Positions 52,741 to 62,700 of a DNA stretch of 64,000 nt are shown here, piece after piece. The stretch comes from Hoeflea sp. (GTDB lineage: Bacteria > Pseudomonadota > Alphaproteobacteria > Rhizobiales > Rhizobiaceae): positions 1,302,001 through 1,366,000 of the forward strand of contig JACKJT010000001.1 in NCBI GenBank assembly GCA_020637795.1, in the 5' to 3' direction. The stretch's first letter is position 1; the number at the start of each line of letters is the position of its first letter. The position numbers and the translations under genes are program-made. The notes below the pieces were generated by a model. The model was not told the DNA's origin, made no database searches, and saw only the letters and a list, made by a program, of their open reading frames with translations.

Positions 52741-53739
52741 ATGACATCTCATCAGCTTTCCTCTGGCGATCTGACTGCCGATCGCCGCGCCCACTATGCT
52801 CGCCAGTATGCCGAGGGCGGAGATTTGAACGCAGCCGTGGAGCTGCAGATGCAGGCGCTCGAACTGGCGCCGCACTGGGCCGCGGGCTGGTACCAGCTTG
52901 CCGGTTACCGCGAGAAGGCGGGAGACCTCGCCGGAGCGGCCGACGCCTGGCGCCAGGTGCTGACACTTTCGCCGGCGGATTTTTACGGCGCGAGCCTGAA
53001 ACTGTCGCTGACCGGCCAGGCGGAGATGCCATCGACACCGCCTGCCGAGTATGTCGAAGCGCTGTTCGACGGCTATTCTGACCGCTTCGATACGGCGCTG
53101 GTGGAAGACTTGGGATATTGTGTGCCCGAACGGCTGAAGGCGCTGCTTGGCGAAGTCGGGGGCGAGGAGATCCGGTTTGCCAGGGTGATCGATCTCGGGT
53201 GCGGCACCGGCCTGTTCGGCGAACGGATCCGGCGCATGACCTCCTGGCTCGAAGGCTACGACCTGTCGCAGGGCATGCTGGCAAAGGCCTCAGAGAAAAG
53301 TCTCTACGACCGGCTCGGTCAGGCCGATATCCTGCATGGGATGCCCGCCGCGCGCCCGCAGGGGGCCGAGCGGGCCGATCTGGTGGCGGCAGCGGATGTG
53401 TTTGCCTATTTCGGCGATCTGGACCCGGTCATGCAGGTTGCCACCAGCCTGATCGCGGATGGTGGCTTGATGGCCTTTTCGCTGGAGGCAGGGGGTGAGG
53501 ATTGCGACTGGCTGCTGCAGGCCTCGCTGCGCTATTGCCACGGCGAGAGGTATGTCCGGCAGTTGCTCGACCGGCATGGCCTTGATGTGCAGAGACTGTC
53601 GCGCGAGACCATCCGGCGGGATGGGGCCGGCAGCATTGCAGGCTTCCTCATTGTCGCCCGCAAACGGGCGGGTGCGGCCGCCACCAGCCAACAGGCTTCG
53701 GCATCACCGATCGATCTGCCGGTGATCGTTCTCAACTGA
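52741..53739 (+). CDS. TPR-methyltransferase protein
   Basis: 332 residues. Residues about 15-90 form two TPR units (YAEGGDLNAAVELQMQALEL and WYQLAGYREKAGDLAGAADA). Residues 130-280 are a Rossmann SAM-methyltransferase with motif I VIDLGCGTGLFGERI, and motif II and post-motif features (ADILHGM, ADLVAAADVFAYFGDLD). The substrate is unknown; methyltransferases with N-terminal TPRs often modify proteins or small metabolites. It sits between the two arms of the ligase-associated repair set and is divergent from the exonuclease gene. Confidence 0.88.
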   Translation: MTSHQLSSGDLTADRRAHYARQYAEGGDLNAAVELQMQALELAPHWAAGWYQLAGYREKAGDLAGAADAWRQVLTLSPADFYGASLKLSLTGQAEMPSTPPAEYVEALFDGYSDRFDTALVEDLGYCVPERLKALLGEVGGEEIRFARVIDLGCGTGLFGERIRRMTSWLEGYDLSQGMLAKASEKSLYDRLGQADILHGMPAARPQGAERADLVAAADVFAYFGDLDPVMQVATSLIADGGLMAFSLEAGGEDCDWLLQASLRYCHGERYVRQLLDRHGLDVQRLSRETIRRDGAGSIAGFLIVARKRAGAAATSQQASASPIDLPVIVLN

Positions 53740-53944
53740 GACCGACAGGCGGGCTCGCGCGGCGGGAGCCGTATTCAAAGACAGCGACAACGGGTGTGAA
53801 CCTGGACGCAGGTGCTCCCGGTCGCGCCGCGGCAACCTCCCGCACCGATCGTCAAGACGCGGCTTGGACTGGCAACAGGGCTGCACTACATTGACCGGCG
53901 TGAAAGCCGAATCTGGGTCAGCCACCGACAATCCGGGCTTTGCA

Positions 53945-56425
53945 ATGCCCGAGCCCTTCCTCGGCTGGTTCGCCAGCCGCGGCTGGCAGCCGCGCGCGCA
54001 CCAGCTGGAACTTCTCACCGAAACCGCAGCCGGGCGCTCGATGCTGCTGATCGCACCCACCGGCGCCGGCAAGACGCTGGCCGGTTTCCTGCCGAGCCTG
54101 ACCGAGCTTGCGAGCCGCGGCAAACCCAAGCCTGGCTCAGCCGGAGCGCGGTCACTGCATACTCTGTATGTCTCGCCGCTGAAGGCGCTGGCTGTCGATA
54201 TCGAGCGCAACCTGGCACGTCCGGTCGAGGAAATGGGCCTGCCGGTTCGAATCGAGACCCGGACCGGCGATACGCCGCAATCCAAGCGCGCGCGCCAACG
54301 CAGCGATCCGCCCGACATCCTGCTGACCACGCCGGAGCAAGTGTCGCTGCTGATCGCCAACAACCACGCCGAGCGGCTGTTTGCCGGTCTGCGCTACGTG
54401 ATCTTCGACGAGTTGCACTCGCTGATCGCGTCAAAGCGCGGACATCTGCTGTCGCTGGCTGTCGCCCGGCTCCGCAAGCTGGCGCCGGGCCTGCGTAGCA
54501 TCGGCCTGTCGGCGACGGTGGCGGATCCGGAGGAATTGCAGCGCTGGCTGGTGCCGCAATCGGGCGAGACTGACGAGCTCGCGGGCCGGATCACGGTTGC
54601 CGGCGGCGCCAGCCCGATCATCACCATTCTCGAGAGCGAGGAGCGGATTCCCTGGTCCGGGCATTCGGCGCGCTACGCCATCCCCGACGTCTACCAGACC
54701 ATCAAGGATCACCGCACCACGCTGATCTTCGTCAACACGCGGAGCCAGGCGGAGCTGCTGTTCCAGGAGCTGTGGCGGATCAATGACGACAGCCTGCCGA
54801 TCGCCCTGCATCACGGCTCGCTGGATGCGGCGCAGCGGCGGCGGGTGGAGGCGGCGATGGGGCGCAACGAGCTCAGAGCCGTGGTCGCAACCTCGACGCT
54901 CGACCTGGGGATCGACTGGGGCGACGTCGACCTGGTGGTGCATGTCGGCGCGCCCAAGGGCGCGAGCCGGCTGGCGCAGCGGATCGGGCGGGCCAATCAC
55001 CGCATGGACGAGCCGAGCCGGGCGATCCTGACCCCGGCCAACCGCTTCGAGGTACTCGAGTGCCAGGCGGCGATCGACGCCAATTATGTTGGCGCGCAGG
55101 ACACGCCGCCCGGCGGGGATGGCGGGCTCGACGTGCTGGCCCAGCACGTGCTCGGCATGGCGGCGGCAGGCCCGTTTGACGCCGACGAGCTGTTTACGGA
55201 AGTTACCAGCGCCGCCCCCTATTCAGGCCTCGACCGGGAGACCTTCGACAAGGTGATCGAGTTCGTCGCCACCGGCGGCTATGCGCTCAAGAGCTACGAA
55301 CGTTACGCGCGGATCCGCAAGCGCGCGGACGGGTTGTGGCGGATCTCCAATCCGCAGGTGGCGCAGCAATACCGGCTCAATATCGGCACCATCATCGAGG
55401 CGCCGATGCTCAATGTGCGGATGACCAGCCGCAAGAACGGCACATTGTCGGGCCGCGGCGGACCGCCGCTCGGAAAGGTCGAGGAATATTTCCTCGAAAC
55501 GCTGGCGCCTGGCGACACCTTCCTGTTCTCGGGCAAGATCCTCAGGTTCGAGGGCATCCGCGAGAACGAGTGCCTGGTCTCCAATGCCTGGGACCAAGAC
55601 CCGAAGGTTCCGGCCTATGCCGGCGGCAAGTTTCCGCTCTCGACCTATCTCGCCGACAGCGTCCGGGCGATGATCGCCGATCCGTCGACATGGGGCTCGC
55701 TGCCCGATCAGGTGTCGGACTGGCTCAGGATGCAGCAGCAGGTTTCGCAGCTTCCGGCCCGCGACAGCCTGCTGATCGAGACTTTTCCGCGGGCGGAACG
55801 CTTCTTCATGGTGCTCTATCCCTTCGAGGGCCGGATCGCCCACCAGACCCTGGGTATGCTGCTGACGCGCCGGCTGGAACGGCTTCGCGCGCAGCCGCTC
55901 GGGTTCGTTGCCACGGACTATTCGCTCGCCGTCTGGGGACTGGAAGACATGGGCGCGATGGTTTCCGATGGCCGGCTCGATCTGGCCGAGCTGTTTGACG
56001 AGGACATGCTCGGCGATGATCTCGATGCCTGGCTGAACGAATCCTGGATGCTCAAGCGGACCTTCCGGGCCTGCGCGGTGATCTCCGGGCTGATCGAGCG
56101 AAGACACCCCGGCAAGGAAAAATCCGGGCGCCAGGTCACGGTTTCCGCCGACCTGATCTATGATGTGCTCCGGAGCCACGAGCCGGACCATATCCTGCTG
56201 CGCGCGACCCGCGCCGATGCGGCACAGGGGCTTTTGGATATTCAGCGGCTCGGCGCTATGCTCAAGCGAATCAAGGGCCACATCAAGCATCGGTCGCTTG
56301 ATCACATCTCGCCGCTGGCGGTGCCGATCATGCTGGAAATCGGCCGCGAACCGGTTTCCGGCGAGGCACATGAAAGCATATTGGCCGAGGCGGCGGACGA
56401 TCTGCTTGCCGAGGCGCAGAGCTAG
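53945..56425 (+). CDS. Ligase-associated DEXH-box helicase (Lhr type)
   Basis: 826 residues from ATG 53945; earlier GTG (53900) or TTG (53864) starts are possible and no good ribosome site decides. Walker A is APTGAGKTLAGFLPSLTEL (K43), DEXH is VIFDELHSLIASKRG, and motifs III-VI are visible (LSATVADPEELQRWL, FVNTRSQAELLFQEL, TSTLDLGIDWGDVDLVV, QRIGRANHRMDEPSR). A long winged-helix and DUF4910-like C-terminal region follows, as in Lhr. It completes the ligase-associated set with the phosphoesterase gene 17 bases on. Confidence 0.94.
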   Translation: MPEPFLGWFASRGWQPRAHQLELLTETAAGRSMLLIAPTGAGKTLAGFLPSLTELASRGKPKPGSAGARSLHTLYVSPLKALAVDIERNLARPVEEMGLPVRIETRTGDTPQSKRARQRSDPPDILLTTPEQVSLLIANNHAERLFAGLRYVIFDELHSLIASKRGHLLSLAVARLRKLAPGLRSIGLSATVADPEELQRWLVPQSGETDELAGRITVAGGASPIITILESEERIPWSGHSARYAIPDVYQTIKDHRTTLIFVNTRSQAELLFQELWRINDDSLPIALHHGSLDAAQRRRVEAAMGRNELRAVVATSTLDLGIDWGDVDLVVHVGAPKGASRLAQRIGRANHRMDEPSRAILTPANRFEVLECQAAIDANYVGAQDTPPGGDGGLDVLAQHVLGMAAAGPFDADELFTEVTSAAPYSGLDRETFDKVIEFVATGGYALKSYERYARIRKRADGLWRISNPQVAQQYRLNIGTIIEAPMLNVRMTSRKNGTLSGRGGPPLGKVEEYFLETLAPGDTFLFSGKILRFEGIRENECLVSNAWDQDPKVPAYAGGKFPLSTYLADSVRAMIADPSTWGSLPDQVSDWLRMQQQVSQLPARDSLLIETFPRAERFFMVLYPFEGRIAHQTLGMLLTRRLERLRAQPLGFVATDYSLAVWGLEDMGAMVSDGRLDLAELFDEDMLGDDLDAWLNESWMLKRTFRACAVISGLIERRHPGKEKSGRQVTVSADLIYDVLRSHEPDHILLRATRADAAQGLLDIQRLGAMLKRIKGHIKHRSLDHISPLAVPIMLEIGREPVSGEAHESILAEAADDLLAEAQS

Positions 56426-56442
56426 ACTTGAACGGAACAGGC

Positions 56443-57171
56443 ATGCACGGCAGGGCAGCGGCGCTGACAACGGACATTCCGGCCACCGGGCCGATGACAG
56501 TCGAGCTCAATGTCAACGGGACAGCCGTGGTCTGCGACCGCTCCGGCGTGCTCTGGCTGCCCGACAGCGCCACGCTCGTAGTCTCCGACCTGCACCTGGA
56601 AAAAGGCGCGGCCTTCGCCCGACGCGGCATGCTGCTGCCGCCCTACGATACGGCCGCAACGCTGGCACGGCTTGGCGCGGCAATCGCCGGCTATGCGCCG
56701 CGCCTTGTGATCAGCCTGGGCGACAGCTTCCATGACCGAAGCGGCTCGGCGCATCTGCCCGAATGCTACCGCGAGCAGTTGCGGAGCCTGCAACGGGGCC
56801 GCGACTGGGTCTGGATCGAAGGCAATCACGACCCCGACAGGCCTGAAGGGCTGGAGGGCAGCTTCTGCAGCGAACTGCATGTGGACACGCTGGTGTTCCG
56901 GCATGAGCCGAAATCCGGTGCGGCGGACGGTGAAATCGCGGGCCACCTGCATCCGGCCGCCCGCGTTGTCCGGCGTGGCAAGGGCGTGCGCCGGCCGTGC
57001 TTCGCCAGCGACGGCAAGCGGCTGGTGATGCCGGCTTTCGGCTCGACCACGGGCGGTCTGGAACTGCGGCACCCGGCAATGCGCGGGCTGTTCGACCGCA
57101 AGCAACTGGTGGCCCACCTGATCGGCAGGGACCGACTCTATTCAGTCGCCTTCAGCCGGATGAACGGCTGA
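56443..57171 (+). CDS. Ligase-associated metallophosphoesterase (PdeM type)
   Basis: 242 residues from ATG 56443; TTG 56428 is an alternative. Calcineurin-type metal motifs are in order: VVSDLHLEKGAAFARRG, LGDSFHDRS, IEGNHDPDR and AGHLHPAARV. This is the phosphoesterase linked to the ATP-dependent ligase and Lhr helicase in this repair set. It follows the helicase gene by 17 bases on the same strand. Confidence 0.93.
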   Translation: MHGRAAALTTDIPATGPMTVELNVNGTAVVCDRSGVLWLPDSATLVVSDLHLEKGAAFARRGMLLPPYDTAATLARLGAAIAGYAPRLVISLGDSFHDRSGSAHLPECYREQLRSLQRGRDWVWIEGNHDPDRPEGLEGSFCSELHVDTLVFRHEPKSGAADGEIAGHLHPAARVVRRGKGVRRPCFASDGKRLVMPAFGSTTGGLELRHPAMRGLFDRKQLVAHLIGRDRLYSVAFSRMNG

Positions 57172-57200
57172 GCCCGACAAGGTGCGGCCAGAGCCAAAGC

Positions 57201-57656
57201 TCAGGCAAACAGGACGAGGGCGATAGAGGCGATCACGATCAGGCTTATGGCCAGCCGCAGCCGGCCGAACCAGCTAGGAAGCAGGCCGTTGCGGGCACTG
57301 CTCAAATCCCATCCGGCCTGGAGCGCAAAGCAAACCATGAGCAGGACCAGGGACCAAGGCCGGTCGATCAGCAAGGCCAGCCATACGGCCAGCGACGGCG
57401 CAACGCTCAGGATCATCTGCCCGCCAGCGAGCGCCGGTTCTTCGAGAGACAGGGCGCGCCCCCATCGTATACCACCCATGAAGGACAGGATAACGGCACC
57501 ATAGCCGAGAAACGCATTTTCTCCGCCGAGCTGACCAACTGCGAGTTCCGGCCAGAATACCCCGGCCAGAGCCATCACGACAAATGGGAGAGCCCCGAGG
57601 CCCGCCAGAAACCAGGCCGTAGCGATCATACGGGATGGGTCCTGGTTTCTCGTCAT
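57201..57656 (-). CDS. DUF3429 membrane protein
   Basis: 151 residues from ATG 57656. Four to five membrane helices with DUF3429 features: AVILSFMGGIRWGRALSLEE and APSLAVWLALLI. Function unknown. It is convergent with the phosphoesterase gene, 29 bases away. Confidence 0.88.
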   Translation of the reverse strand: MTRNQDPSRMIATAWFLAGLGALPFVVMALAGVFWPELAVGQLGGENAFLGYGAVILSFMGGIRWGRALSLEEPALAGGQMILSVAPSLAVWLALLIDRPWSLVLLMVCFALQAGWDLSSARNGLLPSWFGRLRLAISLIVIASIALVLFA

Positions 57657-57685
57657 CGCTCTGCTGGCCTCATGTCCAGCACCGA

Positions 57686-58492
57686 TCAATCCTTGCGGAA
57701 GATGACGCTGCCCAGCCATCCGGTCAGCGTGGCCAGAAGCACCGCGAGAACGCCGTAGGCCAGCGAGTAGACATGAGCGAAATTGTAGATGAACTGCTCC
57801 AGGCCGGTCTTGACCACCCTGAGCGGGATCACCTTTTCCATGACGAACTGGTTGTTCTTGTAAAGAACCGCGCGGACCTTGTGCTGACCGACCGGGATGT
57901 TGGCCGGAAGCCGGACGGTGGCGCGGAACAGCGCCTTGGAGATGAACTGGACGCCGGTCGGATCGCGCTGGTACAGGCCGCTGGCCTGCTTGATGCGCCG
58001 TAAAGCCTCGCGGAATTCGGTCAGCCGGGAACCGTCGCCAACGCCGCCGGTCGGCACCAGCCGGACGTTGTCGATGCCGATATCGCGCGAGGCGAGTTCC
58101 ATCAGATTGGCGATATCGGCCAAGGGCCGGGTGCTCGACATCGAGTAGGACGCCGGAATCGGCTCAAAGCGGATCGAATGCCGGTTGATCCAGATCCCTG
58201 CGACGCGCTCCTTGCGCCGCACCGTCGAGGATTTGCGCGGACCCTCAAGGGCAACGACGACGTCGTAGGCGAAGGTGGCGAGCAGCAATTCGTCGGCACC
58301 GTCAATCGCGCCGAAGACAGTGATGTCGGCGCCGGAGAAATCCGAGGTGATGGCGATCTCGTTGGTGGAAATTCCGATGTCGATCCGTTCGGAAAACTTG
58401 TCGCTGATCGTCACGGTCGGATCGGCAAGCTGCGCCGCGGCGGGAAGGCTCGCAAATACAGACACAACAAACAGCAGGACCGCGCAGCGCAT
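57686..58492 (-). CDS. TIGR02186 family exported/membrane protein
   Basis: 268 residues with a signal peptide (MRCAVLLFVVSVFASLPAAA, cleavage near residue 21). The mature part is beta-rich (VTISDKFSERIDIGISTNEI, EGPRKSSTVRRKERVAGIWI) and a single C-terminal helix (AYGVLAVLLATLTGWLGSVIF) would anchor it outside the membrane. TIGR02186 members are paired with TauE/SafE permeases in alphaproteobacteria, as here (ATGA overlap with the permease gene). They probably act together in export or import of a sulfur-containing or other anion; the substrate is unknown. Confidence 0.9.
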   Translation of the reverse strand: MRCAVLLFVVSVFASLPAAAQLADPTVTISDKFSERIDIGISTNEIAITSDFSGADITVFGAIDGADELLLATFAYDVVVALEGPRKSSTVRRKERVAGIWINRHSIRFEPIPASYSMSSTRPLADIANLMELASRDIGIDNVRLVPTGGVGDGSRLTEFREALRRIKQASGLYQRDPTGVQFISKALFRATVRLPANIPVGQHKVRAVLYKNNQFVMEKVIPLRVVKTGLEQFIYNFAHVYSLAYGVLAVLLATLTGWLGSVIFRKD

Positions 58493-59418
58493 CAGAACCC
58501 GAAACTCCCGCTGACCACGGAGTAGATTTCATCGGGCGGCAACACCAGGCCGAACCCGAGACGGATGCCAACGCCCAGAACCAGCAGCGCAAGGCCGGCG
58601 CGCAATTGCTCGCCGCGCATCTTCTGACCGACGCGGACACCATATTGCGCACCGATCACGCCGGCGACCATCAACAGCCATGCCAGGACGATGTCGACCG
58701 AAAAATTGGTCGTCGCCTGCACAACCGTTGTGAAGGCGGTGACGAAAATAATCTGGAACAGCGATGTCCCGATCACCACGCTGGTGGGGATGCGCAGCAG
58801 ATAGATCATCGCCGGGACCATGATGAAGCCGCCGCCAACACCCATCACGGAGGTGAGAACGCCAATGGCAAAGCCAAGCATGATCACCGGGATCACGCTC
58901 AGATAGAGCTTGGAGCGCTTGAACCGCATCTTGAACGGCAGACGGTGCACCCAGTTGTGCTGACCGGGCTTGCGCAAAGACACCGGCTTGTTGCTGGCGG
59001 CGCGGCGAAGCGAAATGATGCTCTCCCAGAGCATCAGCCCACCGACCGAGCCGAGAAACACGACGTAGAGCAGCGAGATGATCAGATCCAGCTGGCCCAG
59101 ACGGCGCAGCATGGAGAAAATCTGTATGCCGACCGTCGCGCCGGCCAGACCGCCGACCAGCAGCACAAGTCCGAGCTTGATATCGAGCGTGCCCCGCCGG
59201 AAATGCGCCAGGGCGCCAGACACCGACGACGCGACAACCTGATTGGCGCCGGTGGCAACGGCGACGGCGGGTGGAATATTGTAAAAGATCAGGAGCGGGG
59301 TGATCAGGAAGCCACCGCCCACGCCAAACATGCCGGACAGGAAACCCACTGCCGCGCCCATCCCGAGGATGACGAAGATATTGACCGACAATTCTGCGAT
59401 CGGCAGGTAAATGGTCAC
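58492..59418 (-). CDS. TauE/SafE family permease
   Basis: 308 residues with about eight transmembrane helices. Family signatures are GFLSGMFGVGGGFLITPLLI near the N-terminus and the related GVLTSVMGVGGGFIMVPAMI in the second half, showing the two-repeat structure. It moves sulfonates, sulfite or similar anions. It overlaps the TIGR02186 gene by 4 bases and is the upstream gene of the pair. Confidence 0.93.
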   Translation of the reverse strand: MTIYLPIAELSVNIFVILGMGAAVGFLSGMFGVGGGFLITPLLIFYNIPPAVAVATGANQVVASSVSGALAHFRRGTLDIKLGLVLLVGGLAGATVGIQIFSMLRRLGQLDLIISLLYVVFLGSVGGLMLWESIISLRRAASNKPVSLRKPGQHNWVHRLPFKMRFKRSKLYLSVIPVIMLGFAIGVLTSVMGVGGGFIMVPAMIYLLRIPTSVVIGTSLFQIIFVTAFTTVVQATTNFSVDIVLAWLLMVAGVIGAQYGVRVGQKMRGEQLRAGLALLVLGVGIRLGFGLVLPPDEIYSVVSGSFGF

Positions 59419-59753
59419 CTTGCGCCCCCGGGCGTCAATGACAGGAAAAAGGGTTGCGCCGGGGATAGTCCGACAGAACGGTTTTGCGCGTTTCGGCGGT
59501 GTGAGTCAAATAGGTTGACGTCTTCCGCGCACGGTTTTGGCGGAGCTGGCGAAATTTTCCGCGCCAACCCGGACATGGAGGCTCCGCCTGCGCTGCCTGA
59601 TGCGCAACCGGGCGCGGTAAGACCTTGAATCGACGTATATTCGAAGCCGCTCAATTGGCCAGGCACGTGGGTAGGCTCGCCGACGGCACGGCCATGAGAC
59701 CGGACATTTCACCACGATTTCCGGGTGGCGGGGCGACGGCCCCGCGACCCGGT
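59419..59753. other. Intergenic region between podJ and the TauE/TIGR02186 pair
   Basis: No gene supported; small reading frames have no coding signal. It should hold the promoter of the leftward TauE gene and the podJ 3' end. No strong terminator was found. Confidence 0.4.
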
Positions 59754-62700
59754 TCAGCCGTTGCGCGCGAGCAGTTCCCTGACCAGCTTGTCGTCGATTT
59801 CACCGGTCGGTTCCATGCCGATAGAAGCCTGGAACTGCTTGATCGCAGCAATTGTCTTCTTGCCCATCACGCCGTCGGGTGCGCCGGCATCAAAGCCATT
59901 GTTGTTGAGAATGCCCTGGATGTTGCGGATCGCCTTGCTCATGTCGACCGAGGCGGTTTCGGTTGATGCCCCCTGCCAGGATGCTGGGACTTCAACCTCG
60001 TTGGCGTCCGGATCAATCGGCTGCGCCGTCCAGTTGGCGACCGAAGCACGGGCTGCCTCGACCTGCTCGGGGCGCAGCGCGTTGAACACTTCATCGCGCT
60101 TGACCGCGGCATCCTTGTCGCCGTCATTGGCCGCGATGGCGAACCATTTGTAGGATTTTTCCAGGTCGCGCGGAACGCCGTCACCGCGGGCATAGAGGAT
60201 CGCGAGGTTGACCTGGCTGTCACGAACGCCGACTTCGGCGGCGCGGCCGAACCATTCGGCGGCGTTCTCGTAATCCGGCACGGCGCCGGCGGTGGCATAG
60301 AGGACTGCGAGATTGTGCATCGCGCTGGCGTTGCCCTGCTCGGCCGAGAGCTGGTACCACTTCTTGGCGGCATCGAGATCGCGCTCGAGGCCACTGCCCT
60401 TTTCATAGAAATTTGCGATCCGGTACTGGGACGGCGCATGGCCGAGATCGGCGGCGCGCTGGTACCAGGCTGCGGCGGACTTGAGATCGACCGGCACGCC
60501 GCGGCCTTCGGTGAAGCGGGCGCCGATTTCATAGAAGGCCAGCGGATTGCCGGCGGCCGCGGCGGCCTTGAGCGCGCCGGTCGCTGCATCCTGGGGCAGC
60601 GCATCCAGCGCGGCGGTCAGCACCTCATCGCTGGCGGGCGCCGCTTCCTCAAGAGGAGTGATTGCCGCCGTGGATTCCAGCGATGTCGCTTCCGGGGCCA
60701 TTTCCGTCATCTGCGATTGCGGATCCGAGCCGGGTTCGATCACCCTCACCTCGGGCAACCGCGCTTCGACGACGGGTTGCTGATCCTGCGTTTCGGCCGC
60801 CATGTCCGCGCCGTCGCCAGATATCGAGGTCTGCTCGACGGTATCGGCGGGCTCGACAATCGCCGGCTCGACAGCCGCGATTTCCTCGTTGCCCCCGGAG
60901 AGCAGGCCGGAAACCAGCGGGAAGGACATGATCGCCAGCAGCACCGCGCCGGCTGCCATCAGGATCGGGCGGCGGCGCGATTTGAGCACCTCGAGCATTC
61001 CGCCACCACCGCTCTTGCGGCTCTTGCCGATGGTTTCGACTTCGGCGGCCGCAGCCATGGCGGCGCGGCGGGCGGAAGCGAGAAACTCGGATTTTTCCGA
61101 AACATTGTCAGCCGTGTTGCCGCCACGCTGGCGTTCGGCGGCCTGGGCTTCGCGCACCTTCTGCAGGATGCGGTTGATGTCCGGCGCGCCCGAACCGGGC
61201 TCGAGCGGCATATTGGCGGTCTCCGCATCCAGCTCCATCGATGGATCAAGCGGCGGAGAATCGTCTTCGGTAAACTGCGGCTCGGCCTGGGTCTTGGACT
61301 GGTCCTTGCCCGGCCTGATCCGTGCTGCCAGACCCGAGAGGAAAGATTTTTCGCTTGCGCTGTCCGAGCGAGGCTCTTCTCCGGCGTTCTGGTCTTCCGC
61401 CTCCTGGCTGCTTGCATAGGCTGCGGCCAATGCGGCCGCTTCGGAGGCAGAGCGGGCGGGCTGCGCCTTCGTCTCGACCTGGGGACGGCTCACCCCGGAA
61501 TACGTGTCCTCTTGGTCTCCGGCCAGGTGCATGGCATCATCAAGCGACTGGACCGAAGCCTGTGGCATCGATGCTTCGCCCGTGTCATGCGCACCCGCTC
61601 CGGCCTGGTGAAACGCCGACGAGGGAGCGTCGAGGCGTTCCAGGCGTCCGGCGATCTTCAGCATGGTTTCCTGGACAGCCTCGAACGCGCGGGTGGTCCG
61701 GTCTTCCGTCTTGCGGCTCAGACCTTCCAGCGCCTTGAGATCGTCGGCCAGCGCCGTGATGACTTCCATGTTGGCAAGCGATTGCGGCGACGGGGCGCTG
61801 CCCATCTGGCCTGCATAGGCCGACAACGCCGCTTCCGCAGCCTGACGGGCGGCCTCGACGACAAATTCGTCGCTGGTTGCCAGATGCTCCTCGATGGAGG
61901 CGAGGCGCTCTTCGAAAGCCTCGGTTCCAGCCCCTGCCGGCGCCGAGCTGATCAGGCGGGAAAGATTGGCGATCTGGTCTTCGAGGCCGCGCATCGCCTG
62001 GTCGCTCGGACCGGCACCGGCATTGCTCGACATGTCCAGCCGATCGGCGATGTCCGCCAGCCTGGCTTCCAGGTTCTCGATCCCGGGCATCATTGCCGGG
62101 GCCTGCTCCAGATAGGGCCGGTCAAGCCGGGCCGAAATTTCAGCCAGCTGGGCTTCGACATTCTCCAGCCCGCTCACCGGCTGCATGGCATTGCCGGCGG
62201 CGGAGACTTCCGCCTGCTGCAGCCTGTCCGCGATCTCGGCGAGCCGCGCGTCGAGCGTTTCCAGACCGGGCAGCGGATCGATGCTGCGCGACACGGTTGC
62301 CTCGGCGCGGCCGATCAGCGCTTCCAGACGGCCGATGACAGCCTCCGGCACGGCGCCGGCCTGCGGCGCCGGGATCGAAAGGCTTTCGATCTGATGGGCC
62401 AGATTGTCCAGCCGGGCGATCAGGGAGTCATCCACGCCGCGCGCGTCGAGAGCCTCGATCCTGCCGGTGATGTCGTTGAGATAGTCGGCCAGCTCGGGCA
62501 TGCGGTCATCGCGGGCGCCGTGCTCGAGATAGGACTGGAGATTTTCGATCCGCGCATCCAGCCGCGCAATGGCTTCCTCGTCGGCCAGCTGGGCAACGCG
62601 CGCCGCAAGATGCTCGATGCGGCTGCCGATCTCGGTTTCGACGGCCGCAGGTTCGAGTTCGTCAATTTTCTGGGCGACGGAGGCCAGACGGGCCTCAAGC

